From Deltaproteobacteria bacterium (GTDB lineage Bacteria > Desulfobacterota > Desulfobaccia > Desulfobaccales > 0-14-0-80-60-11): DNA of 9,361 nt. This document shows positions 1 to 6,924 of the stretch, piece after piece. Location of the stretch: NCBI GenBank assembly GCA_016874945.1, contig VGSO01000096.1, positions 1-9,361 on the forward strand, in the 5' to 3' direction. The notes under the pieces are model-generated. The model was not told where the DNA came from. It saw only the letters and a program-made list of their open reading frames with translations, and did no database searches. A program made the position numbers and the translations under genes. How positions within the stretch are numbered: the first letter of the stretch is position 1; every line of letters starts with the position of its first letter.

Positions 1-150
1 TCATTAATTGTCAAGTATATTTTTGCATTTACATGGGTACAGAAATATTCCCCAAAAACCATAATTATTCCCAAAATATCAATACGTTAACCCCCCTTTT
101 GTCTGGAAAAAGCGAGGAACTTCCGTTGTAGCCAAGACAACAATTCTTCC

Positions 151-224
151 GGCGCCAACCAGGATTCGATCTGGGCAGGTTTGCGCATCTTTTTTAGCCC
201 CTGCCCAATATACCATTACTCTAC
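151..224 (-). pseudogene. Degenerate tRNA-like fragment
   Basis: Read on the minus strand, the segment begins with a D-arm-like TAGAGTAATGGTA (about 212-224). An 8-bp stem follows (TGGGCAGG at 200-207 with CCTGCCCA at 172-179) enclosing a 20-nt loop. Next come a T-loop-like ATCGAATC and a GGCGCC end at 151-156. The T-loop signature has A in place of the first T, the T-stem pairs poorly in the standard register, the anticodon arm has the wrong geometry, and no 5' acceptor strand complementary to the 3' side is visible. It is therefore either a decayed tRNA, for example an old integration-site relic, or a chance resemblance. It should not be called a functional tRNA. Confidence 0.25.
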
Positions 225-300
225 GTTTGATGTCAAATTAGTATTACAACTCCTGGATTTGTGTATCTACCCGGCGTCATATCATTATGAATCCCAGTAT

Positions 301-330
301 AAAAAACCCCTTGCCGCGAGCGGCAAGGGG
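301..330 (-). terminator. Rho-independent terminator after the transposase-like gene
   Basis: A perfect 10-bp GC-rich inverted repeat (CCCCTTGCCG at 307-316 and CGGCAAGGGG at 321-330) encloses a 4-nt loop. On the minus strand it is followed immediately by six Ts (306 down to 301). It lies about 45 bp past the stop codon of the minus-strand gene ending at 376. I see no comparable terminator between that gene and the response regulator upstream. Confidence 0.9.
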
Positions 331-375
331 TGCACCTTTTCAGAAGGTTTCCCTTGGAAGTCAGGGGCGGGGCTT

Positions 376-2052
376 TTACAACGGGATCACCTTGCCCTCT
401 TCCATCTGATATCCCAAGGCCTTGAGGATGGCGCTTTGGGTGTCGGTTAGGGAATGAAGAGCTCGCTTCAGCTTACCATCTATATCGGTGAGATAAATGG
501 CAGTGGTCAGGCTGCGCATTTCCAGGATGGCCTCCCGGGGAGAAAGGGCCAGACCCGCATCTATGAGGCGCTGGTTGAACAGGGCCAAGAAGGAAAGGGC
601 CGCGACGCATACGAACATATGGACCAGCACTTTGGAGTCGGTCCAGTGGTACAGGGGCATGAGGGTAACGTGGGTGGCGCTTTGGGCCTGGGGGTCCGAG
701 GCGTCGATGACACAGCGTTCCATGAAGGTCCGGCAGATTTCCGGAGCTTCCCAATCCTCCCGGTCGGTGATGAGAGCGGTCTTGCCGAACTGAAGCACGC
801 TTTCGTTGAGCCGGTCTTGTTCCAACTGGAAGTTGAGGGTTGACCGGCCATTTTCCTGGGTGAAAGTCCACGAAAAGATGCGGGGGTCGAGGTGGAGGCG
901 CTGGCAGACCTGGGCCAGATGAGCCTCGATGGCCTTATCGTCCAACCCCGCGCCATGCTGGTGTTGCTTCTGAAGAACAAGCAGTTCCTTACGCAGCTTG
1001 TGCACCCGGGTGCGCAGATCCTGGTATTTTTTCTGGAAGACCTTGGGGTCGAAAGTGATAATTACCCGGCGGGGGCGATTCCAGTAAACTCCCCGGGTTT
1101 CATGGTGGAGAATCTGATGGTCTTCCTCCCCTGAGGCGATGCGCCGCTCATTGACGCGGCAGGGCAACGGCCGGAATTCTTTGAGAGGAACTTTGGCCAG
1201 CTCCGGATCAATTCTCAGGTCATAAGAGGCGATGAAATGAAGGTTTTCCTGGGAATCGATACGTTTGAGCACCGCTTCAGATTCGATCCCTTGGTTGAAA
1301 ATTATAGTAAAATCCTGGGCTTTTACCCCTACCTGGGGGATACGGGCCAGGAGGCTGTCCAGGTAAGACTGATAAAACCCGACTTCCGGAAGCCCGCCGG
1401 GATAGGCCTGATAAAACACCGGCACTCCGCTGAAGCGTTCGCTGACGATGGCCAGTCCCACCTTGGGGAAATCAGTTTCCATGAGAATCCGGGGTTGAGG
1501 GGTGGGGGATAAGATGTTGGTGGCCTCCACCACCAGGTGTTCCTGATGCGGTGGCAACTGGGCGTGCACCTGGCGAAAGAAGGCCAGGGCCATCCTTTGC
1601 AGATCCCCTTCGCTGATGCGGTCCCAGTAGTTCCAAAAGTTCTGGGAATTAAGCGATTCCAGGCGCAGGGGCCGGATGCGCTGAATATCGGTGGACTCGT
1701 ACCAGGAAGCCAACTGCCGCTTACTGGTGGGGGCGATGGCCCGGTTCATGGCCGCGTAGAACAAGAGTTCACCCAGGGTGGGTCCCTTGGTGCGCTTTTT
1801 GGGGGGAAGAATATCGTCGACGATGCCTGGCAGGTCTATGGAGTGGTTCATTTCATTGATAACAAAAATGGAGCCGAATTCCTTGGGGGAGAAACCCCGA
1901 CGGCCATCATCCTGCTTGAGGAGTTCCTGGACCTTGTCGGCGGTGCCCAAATAGACCTGGTTAATGGTGGTGGGTTTGCCGTATACCCGCTGGGTTTCCC
2001 GGATATAGTAGTAATCGCGCCCGTTCTTGACCTTTTTATATAAGTGTGCCAT
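376..2052 (-). CDS. IS1634-family transposase homologue, probably catalytically inactive
   Basis: The 558-residue protein matches the IS1634 (IS4-related DDE) family along its length. The N-terminus MAHLYKKVKNGRDYYYIRE is typical. It is followed by a GPTLGELLFYAAMNRAIAPTSK-like helical block (about 90-111), SLNSQNFWNYWDRIS (133-147), YPG (217-219), and a C-terminal LYHWTDSKVLVHMFVCVAAL block (467-486). The length is normal and there is no frameshift. The expected catalytic motifs are altered. The first-Asp motif (usually DATNFF) reads EATNIL (E176), the second (usually VFDKG) reads IFNQG (N253), and the usual Y..R...E......K signature reads with F443, D450 and Q456, so the Glu is Asp and the Lys is Gln. 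The motif assignment uses remembered family sequences. An in-frame ATG at 2157 would add 35 residues, but that stretch is AT-rich, Lys/Phe-rich and non-coding in character. ATG 2052 opens the conserved N-terminus and has a purine-rich GGGAAAGGG just upstream. No clear terminal inverted repeats or target duplications were found. Confidence 0.88.
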   Translation of the reverse strand: MAHLYKKVKNGRDYYYIRETQRVYGKPTTINQVYLGTADKVQELLKQDDGRRGFSPKEFGSIFVINEMNHSIDLPGIVDDILPPKKRTKGPTLGELLFYAAMNRAIAPTSKRQLASWYESTDIQRIRPLRLESLNSQNFWNYWDRISEGDLQRMALAFFRQVHAQLPPHQEHLVVEATNILSPTPQPRILMETDFPKVGLAIVSERFSGVPVFYQAYPGGLPEVGFYQSYLDSLLARIPQVGVKAQDFTIIFNQGIESEAVLKRIDSQENLHFIASYDLRIDPELAKVPLKEFRPLPCRVNERRIASGEEDHQILHHETRGVYWNRPRRVIITFDPKVFQKKYQDLRTRVHKLRKELLVLQKQHQHGAGLDDKAIEAHLAQVCQRLHLDPRIFSWTFTQENGRSTLNFQLEQDRLNESVLQFGKTALITDREDWEAPEICRTFMERCVIDASDPQAQSATHVTLMPLYHWTDSKVLVHMFVCVAALSFLALFNQRLIDAGLALSPREAILEMRSLTTAIYLTDIDGKLKRALHSLTDTQSAILKALGYQMEEGKVIPL

Positions 2053-2232
2053 TTCCCTTTCCCGTTTTTTTAATGGGGTTTTACTTTTTTTAATATAATA
2101 AAGTTTAAAATTAAATAGGCTAAAATACTCTTTTTTTAATAGAGGAAAATACTTCATTAGAATAGAGGAAAATACTCAAGGGCTTGAAAAATTGATTATT
2201 TAGAAGTCCGTAACGCTAGAGGGGGGCGGATT
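2053..2232 (-). promoter_or_regulatory. AT-rich leader of the transposase-like gene
   Basis: This 180-bp gap between the response-regulator stop and the transposase-like start is markedly AT-rich compared with both genes. It contains poly-T and poly-A runs, a TATTAT-like box on the minus strand near 2095-2100, and the repeated motif listed separately. No strong intrinsic terminator for the response regulator is visible in it. A promoter is likely from composition, but I cannot place a clear -35/-10 pair. Confidence 0.35.
2138..2176. repeat. Direct repeat AATAGAGGAAAATACT, two copies plus a partial third
   Basis: The 16-mer AATAGAGGAAAATACT occurs exactly at 2138-2153 and again at 2161-2176. 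Its AAAATACT core appears a third time at 2122-2129, giving cores spaced 24 and 23 bp apart. The repeats sit 70-125 bp upstream of the transposase-like start, where binding sites for the encoded protein or a regulator would be expected. The function is unknown. They could also be relics of an IS end. Confidence 0.75.
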
Positions 2233-2886
2233 TTAGGGTGTGGGGATGAAGTACCCTTTGCGGATGGCATATTTCACCAAGTCGGCGCTTTTTCTGAGGC
2301 CGAGCTTACGCATGATCTTGGTGCGGTGGTTCTGTATGGTCCGGAAGCTGAGGAAGATCTGCTCGGCAATCTCTTTACTCGATTTGCCTTCGGCGATGAG
2401 GGTCAAGATCTCGATTTCCCGGCTCGTCAGCTGTTCCTCGCTGCGGGGCGCTGCTTCCCGGCGGGTCTGGAGATAGAGATGGGCCAACTCACTGGTGAGG
2501 AGAGGCGACACATAGATGTCGCCCCGGCGGATGGTGTCAATGGCGGTTACCAATTCCCGGGCCGCGTCTTCTTTAAGAAGGTAGCCGTGGGCTCCGGCGG
2601 ATAGGGCGTCATTGAGGTACTCTTTCTTTTTGTGCATGGTGAGCACGAGGATCCTGACCTGGGGAAAGTTTCGCTTAATCTCCCGGATGGCCTCGATTCC
2701 CGACAGAAGGGGCATGCTGATGTCCAAAACCACCAGGTCCGCGGGAACGGTTTTTAATGCGTCCAGGAGTTGGCGGCCGTTTCCAGCTTCATGAACCACT
2801 TCCAGACCATCTTTGATGTCTTCAATGATTCGCTTGATCCCCTGGCGCACCAGGGCATGGTCTTCAGCCAAAATGATACGATACAT
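2233..2886 (-). CDS. NarL/FixJ-type response regulator, LuxR-family DNA-binding
   Basis: This 217-residue transcription factor has an N-terminal receiver domain (about 2-120). It carries the acidic pair E8/D9, the phosphoacceptor D55 (VVLDISMP), T83 and K105, all conserved. The C-terminal LuxR-type helix-turn-helix (about 152-212) contains LTSREIEILTLIAEGKSSKEIA followed by the recognition-helix region SFRTIQNHRTKIMRKLG. Length and domain order are standard for the NarL family. The start at 2886 is supported by an AAGG ribosome-binding site 8 nt upstream (CCTT on plus at 2895-2898). The cognate kinase is almost certainly the HisKA_3 protein encoded 162 bp upstream on the same strand, because NarL-type regulators pair with HisKA_3 kinases. 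Phosphorylation should promote dimerisation and DNA binding. The target genes are not known from the sequence; divergent or neighbouring operons are candidates. Confidence 0.95.
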   Translation of the reverse strand: MYRIILAEDHALVRQGIKRIIEDIKDGLEVVHEAGNGRQLLDALKTVPADLVVLDISMPLLSGIEAIREIKRNFPQVRILVLTMHKKKEYLNDALSAGAHGYLLKEDAARELVTAIDTIRRGDIYVSPLLTSELAHLYLQTRREAAPRSEEQLTSREIEILTLIAEGKSSKEIAEQIFLSFRTIQNHRTKIMRKLGLRKSADLVKYAIRKGYFIPTP

Positions 2887-2906
2887 AAAAAATACCTTAG
2901 ATTTTA

Positions 2907-2951
2907 GGGGAATGGCGCAGCCCCTAGGCGCCTTGGCCTTTGCGGCTCCCC
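2907..2951 (-). promoter_or_regulatory. Possible structured leader (three-way junction) of the response regulator
   Basis: Three nested or adjacent inverted repeats fit together without overlap. An outer 5-bp stem pairs 2907-2911 with 2947-2951 (GGGGA/TCCCC). Inside it, GGCGC at 2914-2918 pairs with GCGCC at 2928-2932, and GCC at 2936-2938 pairs with GGC at 2944-2946. The structure ends 20 nt before the start codon, just upstream of the ribosome-binding site. The minus strand contains a GCCGCAAAGGC hairpin slightly reminiscent of the GEMM-I riboswitch core, but the GGCAAACC half is absent, so I do not assign a class. Confidence 0.35.
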
Positions 2952-3003
2952 AGGTGAAACTCTCCGCCGGATTAAAGCAGAGCTGCGGCTGATATTTATA
3001 TAT

Positions 3004-3031
3004 ATATTAATTTACCTGCTCTTTCAATCAA
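3004..3031 (-). promoter_or_regulatory. Putative sigma-70 promoter for the response regulator
   Basis: On the minus strand a TTGATT -35 element (3026-3031) is followed, after 16 bp, by TAATAT (3004-3009) inside a TATATATA-rich run. It lies between the kinase stop (3049) and the regulator start (2886) and would give a leader of roughly 110 nt. AT-rich tracts produce such matches by chance, so this is tentative. Confidence 0.4.
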
Positions 3032-3048
3032 TTTGCCGCAACAATTAT

Positions 3049-6000
3049 CTATATACCGATTCCATGATATCCTGTCTGCCGGGGGCGGGATCCTCTGCGG
3101 TCTATGGGGAAGGTGAAAGTTATACGGGTTCCTTTGGTTTTTTGACTCCATATTTGCAGCTTTCCCCCTGCCAGTAATACTCTTTCTTGAATAGCAGTGA
3201 GCCCCAGGCCCCTTTCGGTCAGATTTCGGGAAAGGACCTCATTTACGTCGAAACCGACGCCATTATCGGCCAGGGTGAAAGTGACCTGTTTGCCATGGCG
3301 CTTGATATCCACGGTCACCCGGGTGGCCAGGGCGTGCTTGCAGATATTGGTGAGAGATTCCTGGAAAATGCGGTAGATAGTGGTCTGCAAGGCCGGGGAG
3401 AACAACTGGCCCAGTTCGTCGAGATTCTTGGAATATTTTATATCATGATTTTTACAAATTTCATGAAGCAGGTGGCGCAAAGACGAAGAAAGCCCCAGGT
3501 CTTCCAGAATGGTGGGGCTGAGGTCCCAGGAAAGCCGCCGGACATTTTCAATGATCTGGTCGATATAATTCAGGAGGGATTCGCAGTCTCCCCTTAACTT
3601 CTCTTGTTCGGGGGGAATTTTCTCTTCAATGGCCACCAGGTTAATCTTGAGGAGGGTGAGAGCCTGGCCCAGTTCGTCGTGGAGTTCCCGGGAAATGCGC
3701 CGCCTTTCATTTTCCTGGGCGTTCAGAAGCTGGGAGGCGAGGAAGCGCAGTTGTTTCTCCGACTCCTGGAGAAAGGCTTCCACCTGCTTGCGGGCCGTAA
3801 TATCGCTGTATTGTTCAATGCGGCCAGCGGCATAAAGGCCGGTGACGATGGGTTGGCTCCAATGTTCCAGCCAGCGTTCTTGCCGCCCGCCCTGGGGCAG
3901 CACATGGCATTCGAACTTTTGGACAAAGGTCTTGTCCTCCAAGGCTCCCAGCATTTTGCGGACAAAAGTTTCCGGGGCCGCGAAGGTGTTTTTAATATCG
4001 TGTATGAGGCGGCGTTTGTCTTGCCCGATGATTTCTTCCCGCTTTAAGCCAAAAAAATGCTCCAGGGCGCGGTTGGCCCAGACGATTTTGAAGTCGGCGT
4101 CCAGGATGGAGGTGCCCACTGAGGAACTGTCCAGCACATCGTTAATGAGGGAGCGGTAGCGTTCTTCACTTTCCCGCAAGGCCGTTTCAGCCTGCTTGCG
4201 GCCCATGATGTCCCGAACCACCGCCAGCAGCCGGTCTTGGCCGCCGATGGCGGTGGGTTTCAGGTTGACCTCCACCCAATGTTCCCGGCCGAATTTATCC
4301 CGGGCCAGCCACTCGAAGATCTGGGGGCCGTCCTGGAGGGCCCGGATCATGGAGCACATGGCCTCGGTGGGGGAGTACTGGGGGGAATCGTCCATGCATA
4401 AAATGGCGACATTGAGATGCCGGGCTTCCTCCTGGGTGAACCCGCTCATCTCGCACCACTTTTGATTAACCTCCAGAAAGTCCCCGGTCTTGGTGTCCAC
4501 CACGGCGATGGCGTCGTTGACCGCGTTGAAGATGGTGCGGTAGTTTTCCTCCGAGGCCTTCAGGGCTTCCGCGGCCAGCTTGAGTTCCGTGATGTCCACC
4601 CCCAGGCCAGCCACCCGGGAGAGCTTCCCCTGGTCATCATAAACGGGAAAGGCCCGGGAGCTGATCCAGCGGACTTCCCCGTTGGGCCGGATAATCCGGT
4701 ATTCCAAGTCCTGGAATTGACCATGGAGAAATCGCTGGTCAATCTCTTCCAGCCGGCGGCGATCTTCGGGATGCACAGCGTGGAGCCAATCCAAAGGGTC
4801 GGCCTTCAGCCGGTCAATGGAGCGTCCCCAGATTTCTTCGTAGTCCGGATTGATGTAGAGAAGCCGGGAACGGCCGTTTTCATAGGAGATTAACCAGAAG
4901 ATATCCTTGATATTTTCCGCCAGCTGACGGAAGCGTTCCTGACTTTCCCGGAGGGCCGCCTCCCTCTGTTTCCGGGCGGTGATATCCCGGGCCACGGCCA
5001 GGAGGCAGTCCCGGTTGCCGATCATGGTGCGCTTCAGGATCAGCTCCACCTCCCGGGCCCGGCCTTGCCGGTGCCGGTAGCGCCATTCAAACAGCTGGGG
5101 GCCTTCCTGGATAACTTTCTCCACCAGGCGATGGGCGTCCTCCAGGGCATAGGGAGGCTCATCCAGGAGTAAGTCACCGTAGTGGAGGTTCATCGCCTCT
5201 TCCCTGGTGTAGCCGGTCATCTCACAAAACTTCTGATTGACGTCCAGAAAAGTAAAAGTGGCCAGATCCTGGACCGCGATACCCTCGGTGACTCCCTCAA
5301 AGATCTCCCGGTAGTTGGCTTCGGAAGTGCGAAGAGCATCCTCTATGGCCTGGCGCTGCATTACCGCGCCCAGGGTGTGGGCGGCGGCGCGCAGGGCGTC
5401 AATCTCCACGGCGGACCACTGCCGGGGGGAGAAACATTCATCGAAACCGATAACTCCCCACGGCTCCGAACCCACAAAAACCGGCACCAGCAAGATGGCC
5501 TGAATATTCTGGCGGGCCCAGCGTTCCTGCAATTTTTCCGGGAAATCGCGAGCCGTGCCGAAGACCACTTCGCCCCGGCGTAAAATCGGTTCGTAATCCT
5601 CATAGCCGGCTTCCCGCCAATCAAACTCCTGCACTTCCGGATCGTCCATGGTGGGGGTGACGCCGGACGTCACCCATTCATACCGGAGCCTGACTACTTG
5701 GGCGCGGTTTGGGGTGGTGTGGAGTTCAAAGATGTAAACCCGGCTCACATTGGCGGCCTGGCCCAGGCGGGCCAGGATTTCCTGGATGTGGTCTTCCCAG
5801 GAAGGGAACCGAAGCAGTTTTTCTCCCGCGAAGGCCACGGCCTGGAGGATAGCGTCCCGGCGTCGGAGCTGTTCCTCCGCCTGGCGGCGCTGGGTGATGT
5901 CCATAATGGTGCCGATAACCGCCGGGCGTCCCAGGAACTCCACCCGGCGGCCCAGGACTTCCACATTAATTACCGCCCCGTCTTTCCGCAGCCCCCGAAA

Positions 6001-6729
6001 GGTATAGTGGACGGAATCAATTTCCCCGGCCAGGCGGCGGCGGATATTTTCCGTAACCGTAGCGCGGTCGTCAGGATGAACCAGATCTCCCTGGGACAGC
6101 CGCCCGACGATTTCATCCGTACGATAGCCGAAGATCTGGGCAAAACGGGGATTGACGTAAACAAACTGGTCGTCTTGAATGAGATAAACTCCGGAGAGAG
6201 AACTTTCAATGACCGTGCGGAAACGGGCTTCACTCTGCGCTATTGCCTGGAGCATCTCTTTGCGGCCGGTGATGTCCCGCATCACCGCCAGGACCCGGTC
6301 AGGGCCGGGAAGGGCGGCGGGATGCAGGTGCACTTCCACCCAAAAAGGGATGCCGGCGCTGTCCCGGCCCGTTCCGGCAAAAACCTGGGGCTCGCCCTGA
6401 GCCGCTGAGCCCAAACCCCGGCGCACCCTTTCGGGACAGTGTTCGTCCTGCCACAGGTCCATGATGGTGAGGCTCCGGACTTCTTCAGGGGAATAACCGA
6501 ACATCTCGCCCATCCGCGGGTTGGCCTGAAGGATGCGGCCGGTGCCGGCTTCCAGGATTAGCACGGCGTCGCCCAGGGAATTAAAAACGGCCTGGTAATC
6601 GATCTCCAGAGACTCCGGGGCCTGGGGGGCAGCATGAGAGCGGGCCTTCCGGCGCTCCGGCTTTTGCCCCGGAGATCGGGGCGGCTTTATCTCGGATTTG
6701 CGGGGGGGATTTTTGGATTTGGGATCCAT
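3049..6729 (-). CDS. Soluble multi-PAS/GAF sensor histidine kinase (HisKA_3, NarL-partner type)
   Basis: This 1226-residue kinase has no signal peptide or membrane segment, so it should sense a cytoplasmic signal. Residues 1-40 are a basic, Pro-rich, probably disordered tail. The domain order by eye is PAS (about 42-155), PAS (166-284), GAF (300-460), PAS (466-590), PAS (594-718), PAS (724-850), PAS (854-985), HisKA_3 (about 1000-1075) and HATPase_c (about 1113-1208). Most PAS units end in the usual RDITxRK-type PAC linker. The phosphoacceptor is H1017 in RRISRELHDELGQALT. The ATPase has an N-box (FQESLTNICKHA, N1128), DNGVGF (1155-1160) and GLGLTAI (1174-1180), all intact, so it should be active. 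PAS units 1, 3 and 5 are of one subtype, and 3 and 5 are especially alike (VNQK.CEM.G, GPQ.FEW), suggesting internal duplication. The start at 6729 has an AAAGGT ribosome-binding site. The ligand is unknown; no haem- or flavin-specific signature is evident. It precedes its likely partner regulator by 162 bp. Confidence 0.95.
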   Translation of the reverse strand: MDPKSKNPPRKSEIKPPRSPGQKPERRKARSHAAPQAPESLEIDYQAVFNSLGDAVLILEAGTGRILQANPRMGEMFGYSPEEVRSLTIMDLWQDEHCPERVRRGLGSAAQGEPQVFAGTGRDSAGIPFWVEVHLHPAALPGPDRVLAVMRDITGRKEMLQAIAQSEARFRTVIESSLSGVYLIQDDQFVYVNPRFAQIFGYRTDEIVGRLSQGDLVHPDDRATVTENIRRRLAGEIDSVHYTFRGLRKDGAVINVEVLGRRVEFLGRPAVIGTIMDITQRRQAEEQLRRRDAILQAVAFAGEKLLRFPSWEDHIQEILARLGQAANVSRVYIFELHTTPNRAQVVRLRYEWVTSGVTPTMDDPEVQEFDWREAGYEDYEPILRRGEVVFGTARDFPEKLQERWARQNIQAILLVPVFVGSEPWGVIGFDECFSPRQWSAVEIDALRAAAHTLGAVMQRQAIEDALRTSEANYREIFEGVTEGIAVQDLATFTFLDVNQKFCEMTGYTREEAMNLHYGDLLLDEPPYALEDAHRLVEKVIQEGPQLFEWRYRHRQGRAREVELILKRTMIGNRDCLLAVARDITARKQREAALRESQERFRQLAENIKDIFWLISYENGRSRLLYINPDYEEIWGRSIDRLKADPLDWLHAVHPEDRRRLEEIDQRFLHGQFQDLEYRIIRPNGEVRWISSRAFPVYDDQGKLSRVAGLGVDITELKLAAEALKASEENYRTIFNAVNDAIAVVDTKTGDFLEVNQKWCEMSGFTQEEARHLNVAILCMDDSPQYSPTEAMCSMIRALQDGPQIFEWLARDKFGREHWVEVNLKPTAIGGQDRLLAVVRDIMGRKQAETALRESEERYRSLINDVLDSSSVGTSILDADFKIVWANRALEHFFGLKREEIIGQDKRRLIHDIKNTFAAPETFVRKMLGALEDKTFVQKFECHVLPQGGRQERWLEHWSQPIVTGLYAAGRIEQYSDITARKQVEAFLQESEKQLRFLASQLLNAQENERRRISRELHDELGQALTLLKINLVAIEEKIPPEQEKLRGDCESLLNYIDQIIENVRRLSWDLSPTILEDLGLSSSLRHLLHEICKNHDIKYSKNLDELGQLFSPALQTTIYRIFQESLTNICKHALATRVTVDIKRHGKQVTFTLADNGVGFDVNEVLSRNLTERGLGLTAIQERVLLAGGKLQIWSQKTKGTRITFTFPIDRRGSRPRQTGYHGIGI

Positions 6730-6924
6730 CTTAAATTACCTTTCAAAGCAGTCGCTCATGAGCCTTCGGCTCTCTCAAAACAATGAAAAGTCAGTAACTT
6801 ACTTACCGCTGCACGGCGCGCCCCCTACATTAACTTTGAACCTTGAACCTTGAACTTTGAACTTTTCGTAACAGAGGTCCGCAATCATTGCATCCTATTG
6901 CATAAATATTGATAGAATCAACAA
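6730..6924 (-). promoter_or_regulatory. Upstream region of the kinase with inverted repeat and weak promoter
   Basis: This 195-bp gap separates the DUF3786 stop from the kinase start. It holds the perfect inverted repeat TTGATAGAATCAA (6909-6921, 5-bp arms). On the minus strand this overlaps a weak promoter-like pair, TTGATT (6916-6921) and TAGGAT (6892-6897), 18 bp apart. An ATTGCAT motif occurs twice (6887-6893 and 6897-6903). A small GAGCC/GGCTC hairpin lies at 6760-6772 without a U-tract. The kinase ribosome-binding site is near 6738-6743. The promoter assignment is weak. Confidence 0.3.
6832..6866. repeat. Heptanucleotide tandem repeat (AAC[C/T]TTG)n
   Basis: Five head-to-tail 7-bp units (AACTTTG, AACCTTG, AACCTTG, AACTTTG, AACTTTT) run without interruption. 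They lie about 100-135 bp upstream of the kinase start. Short arrays of this kind can vary in copy number by slippage. Whether this one affects kinase expression is unknown. Confidence 0.9.

Larger units (their letters stand above)
1..375. other. Gene-free left flank (AT-rich, tRNA-like remnant, terminator)
   Basis: I see no convincing protein gene here; the 89-residue plus-strand frame from 181 has no family resemblance, lacks a ribosome-binding site and crosses the terminator. Bases 1-100 are AT-rich and contain two imperfect copies of an (A)ATATTCCC(C)AAAA motif about 20 bp apart (near 43-57 and 63-76). Bases 151-224 resemble a decayed tRNA on the minus strand. Bases 301-330 form a strong terminator for the minus-strand gene to the right. 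Confidence 0.7.

Noticed and set aside
2053..2157. 35-residue N-terminal extension of the transposase from an ATG at 2157
   Set aside because: The segment is AT-rich and Lys/Phe-rich, overlaps the repeated motif, and precedes the conserved family N-terminus that begins at 2052.
40..2176. Terminal inverted repeats of an IS carrying the transposase-like gene
   Set aside because: Outward-reading ends near 40-57 and 2138-2176 share only a loose GGAA-AT-CT pattern. There is no convincing paired repeat and no target-site duplication.
2907..2951. c-di-GMP (GEMM-I) riboswitch in the response regulator leader
   Set aside because: The minus strand has a GGGGAGCCGCAAAGGCC segment resembling part of the core, but the upstream GGCAAACC strand and its paired helix are missing and the GCAAAG context is altered.
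5698..6408. 236-residue plus-strand reading frame
   Set aside because: Lies wholly antisense to the PAS/GAF part of the kinase and shows no family features; it is a shadow frame.
6760..6772. GAGCC/GGCTC hairpin as a terminator between DUF3786 and the kinase
   Set aside because: Only 5 bp, with no run of Ts on either side in the right place.
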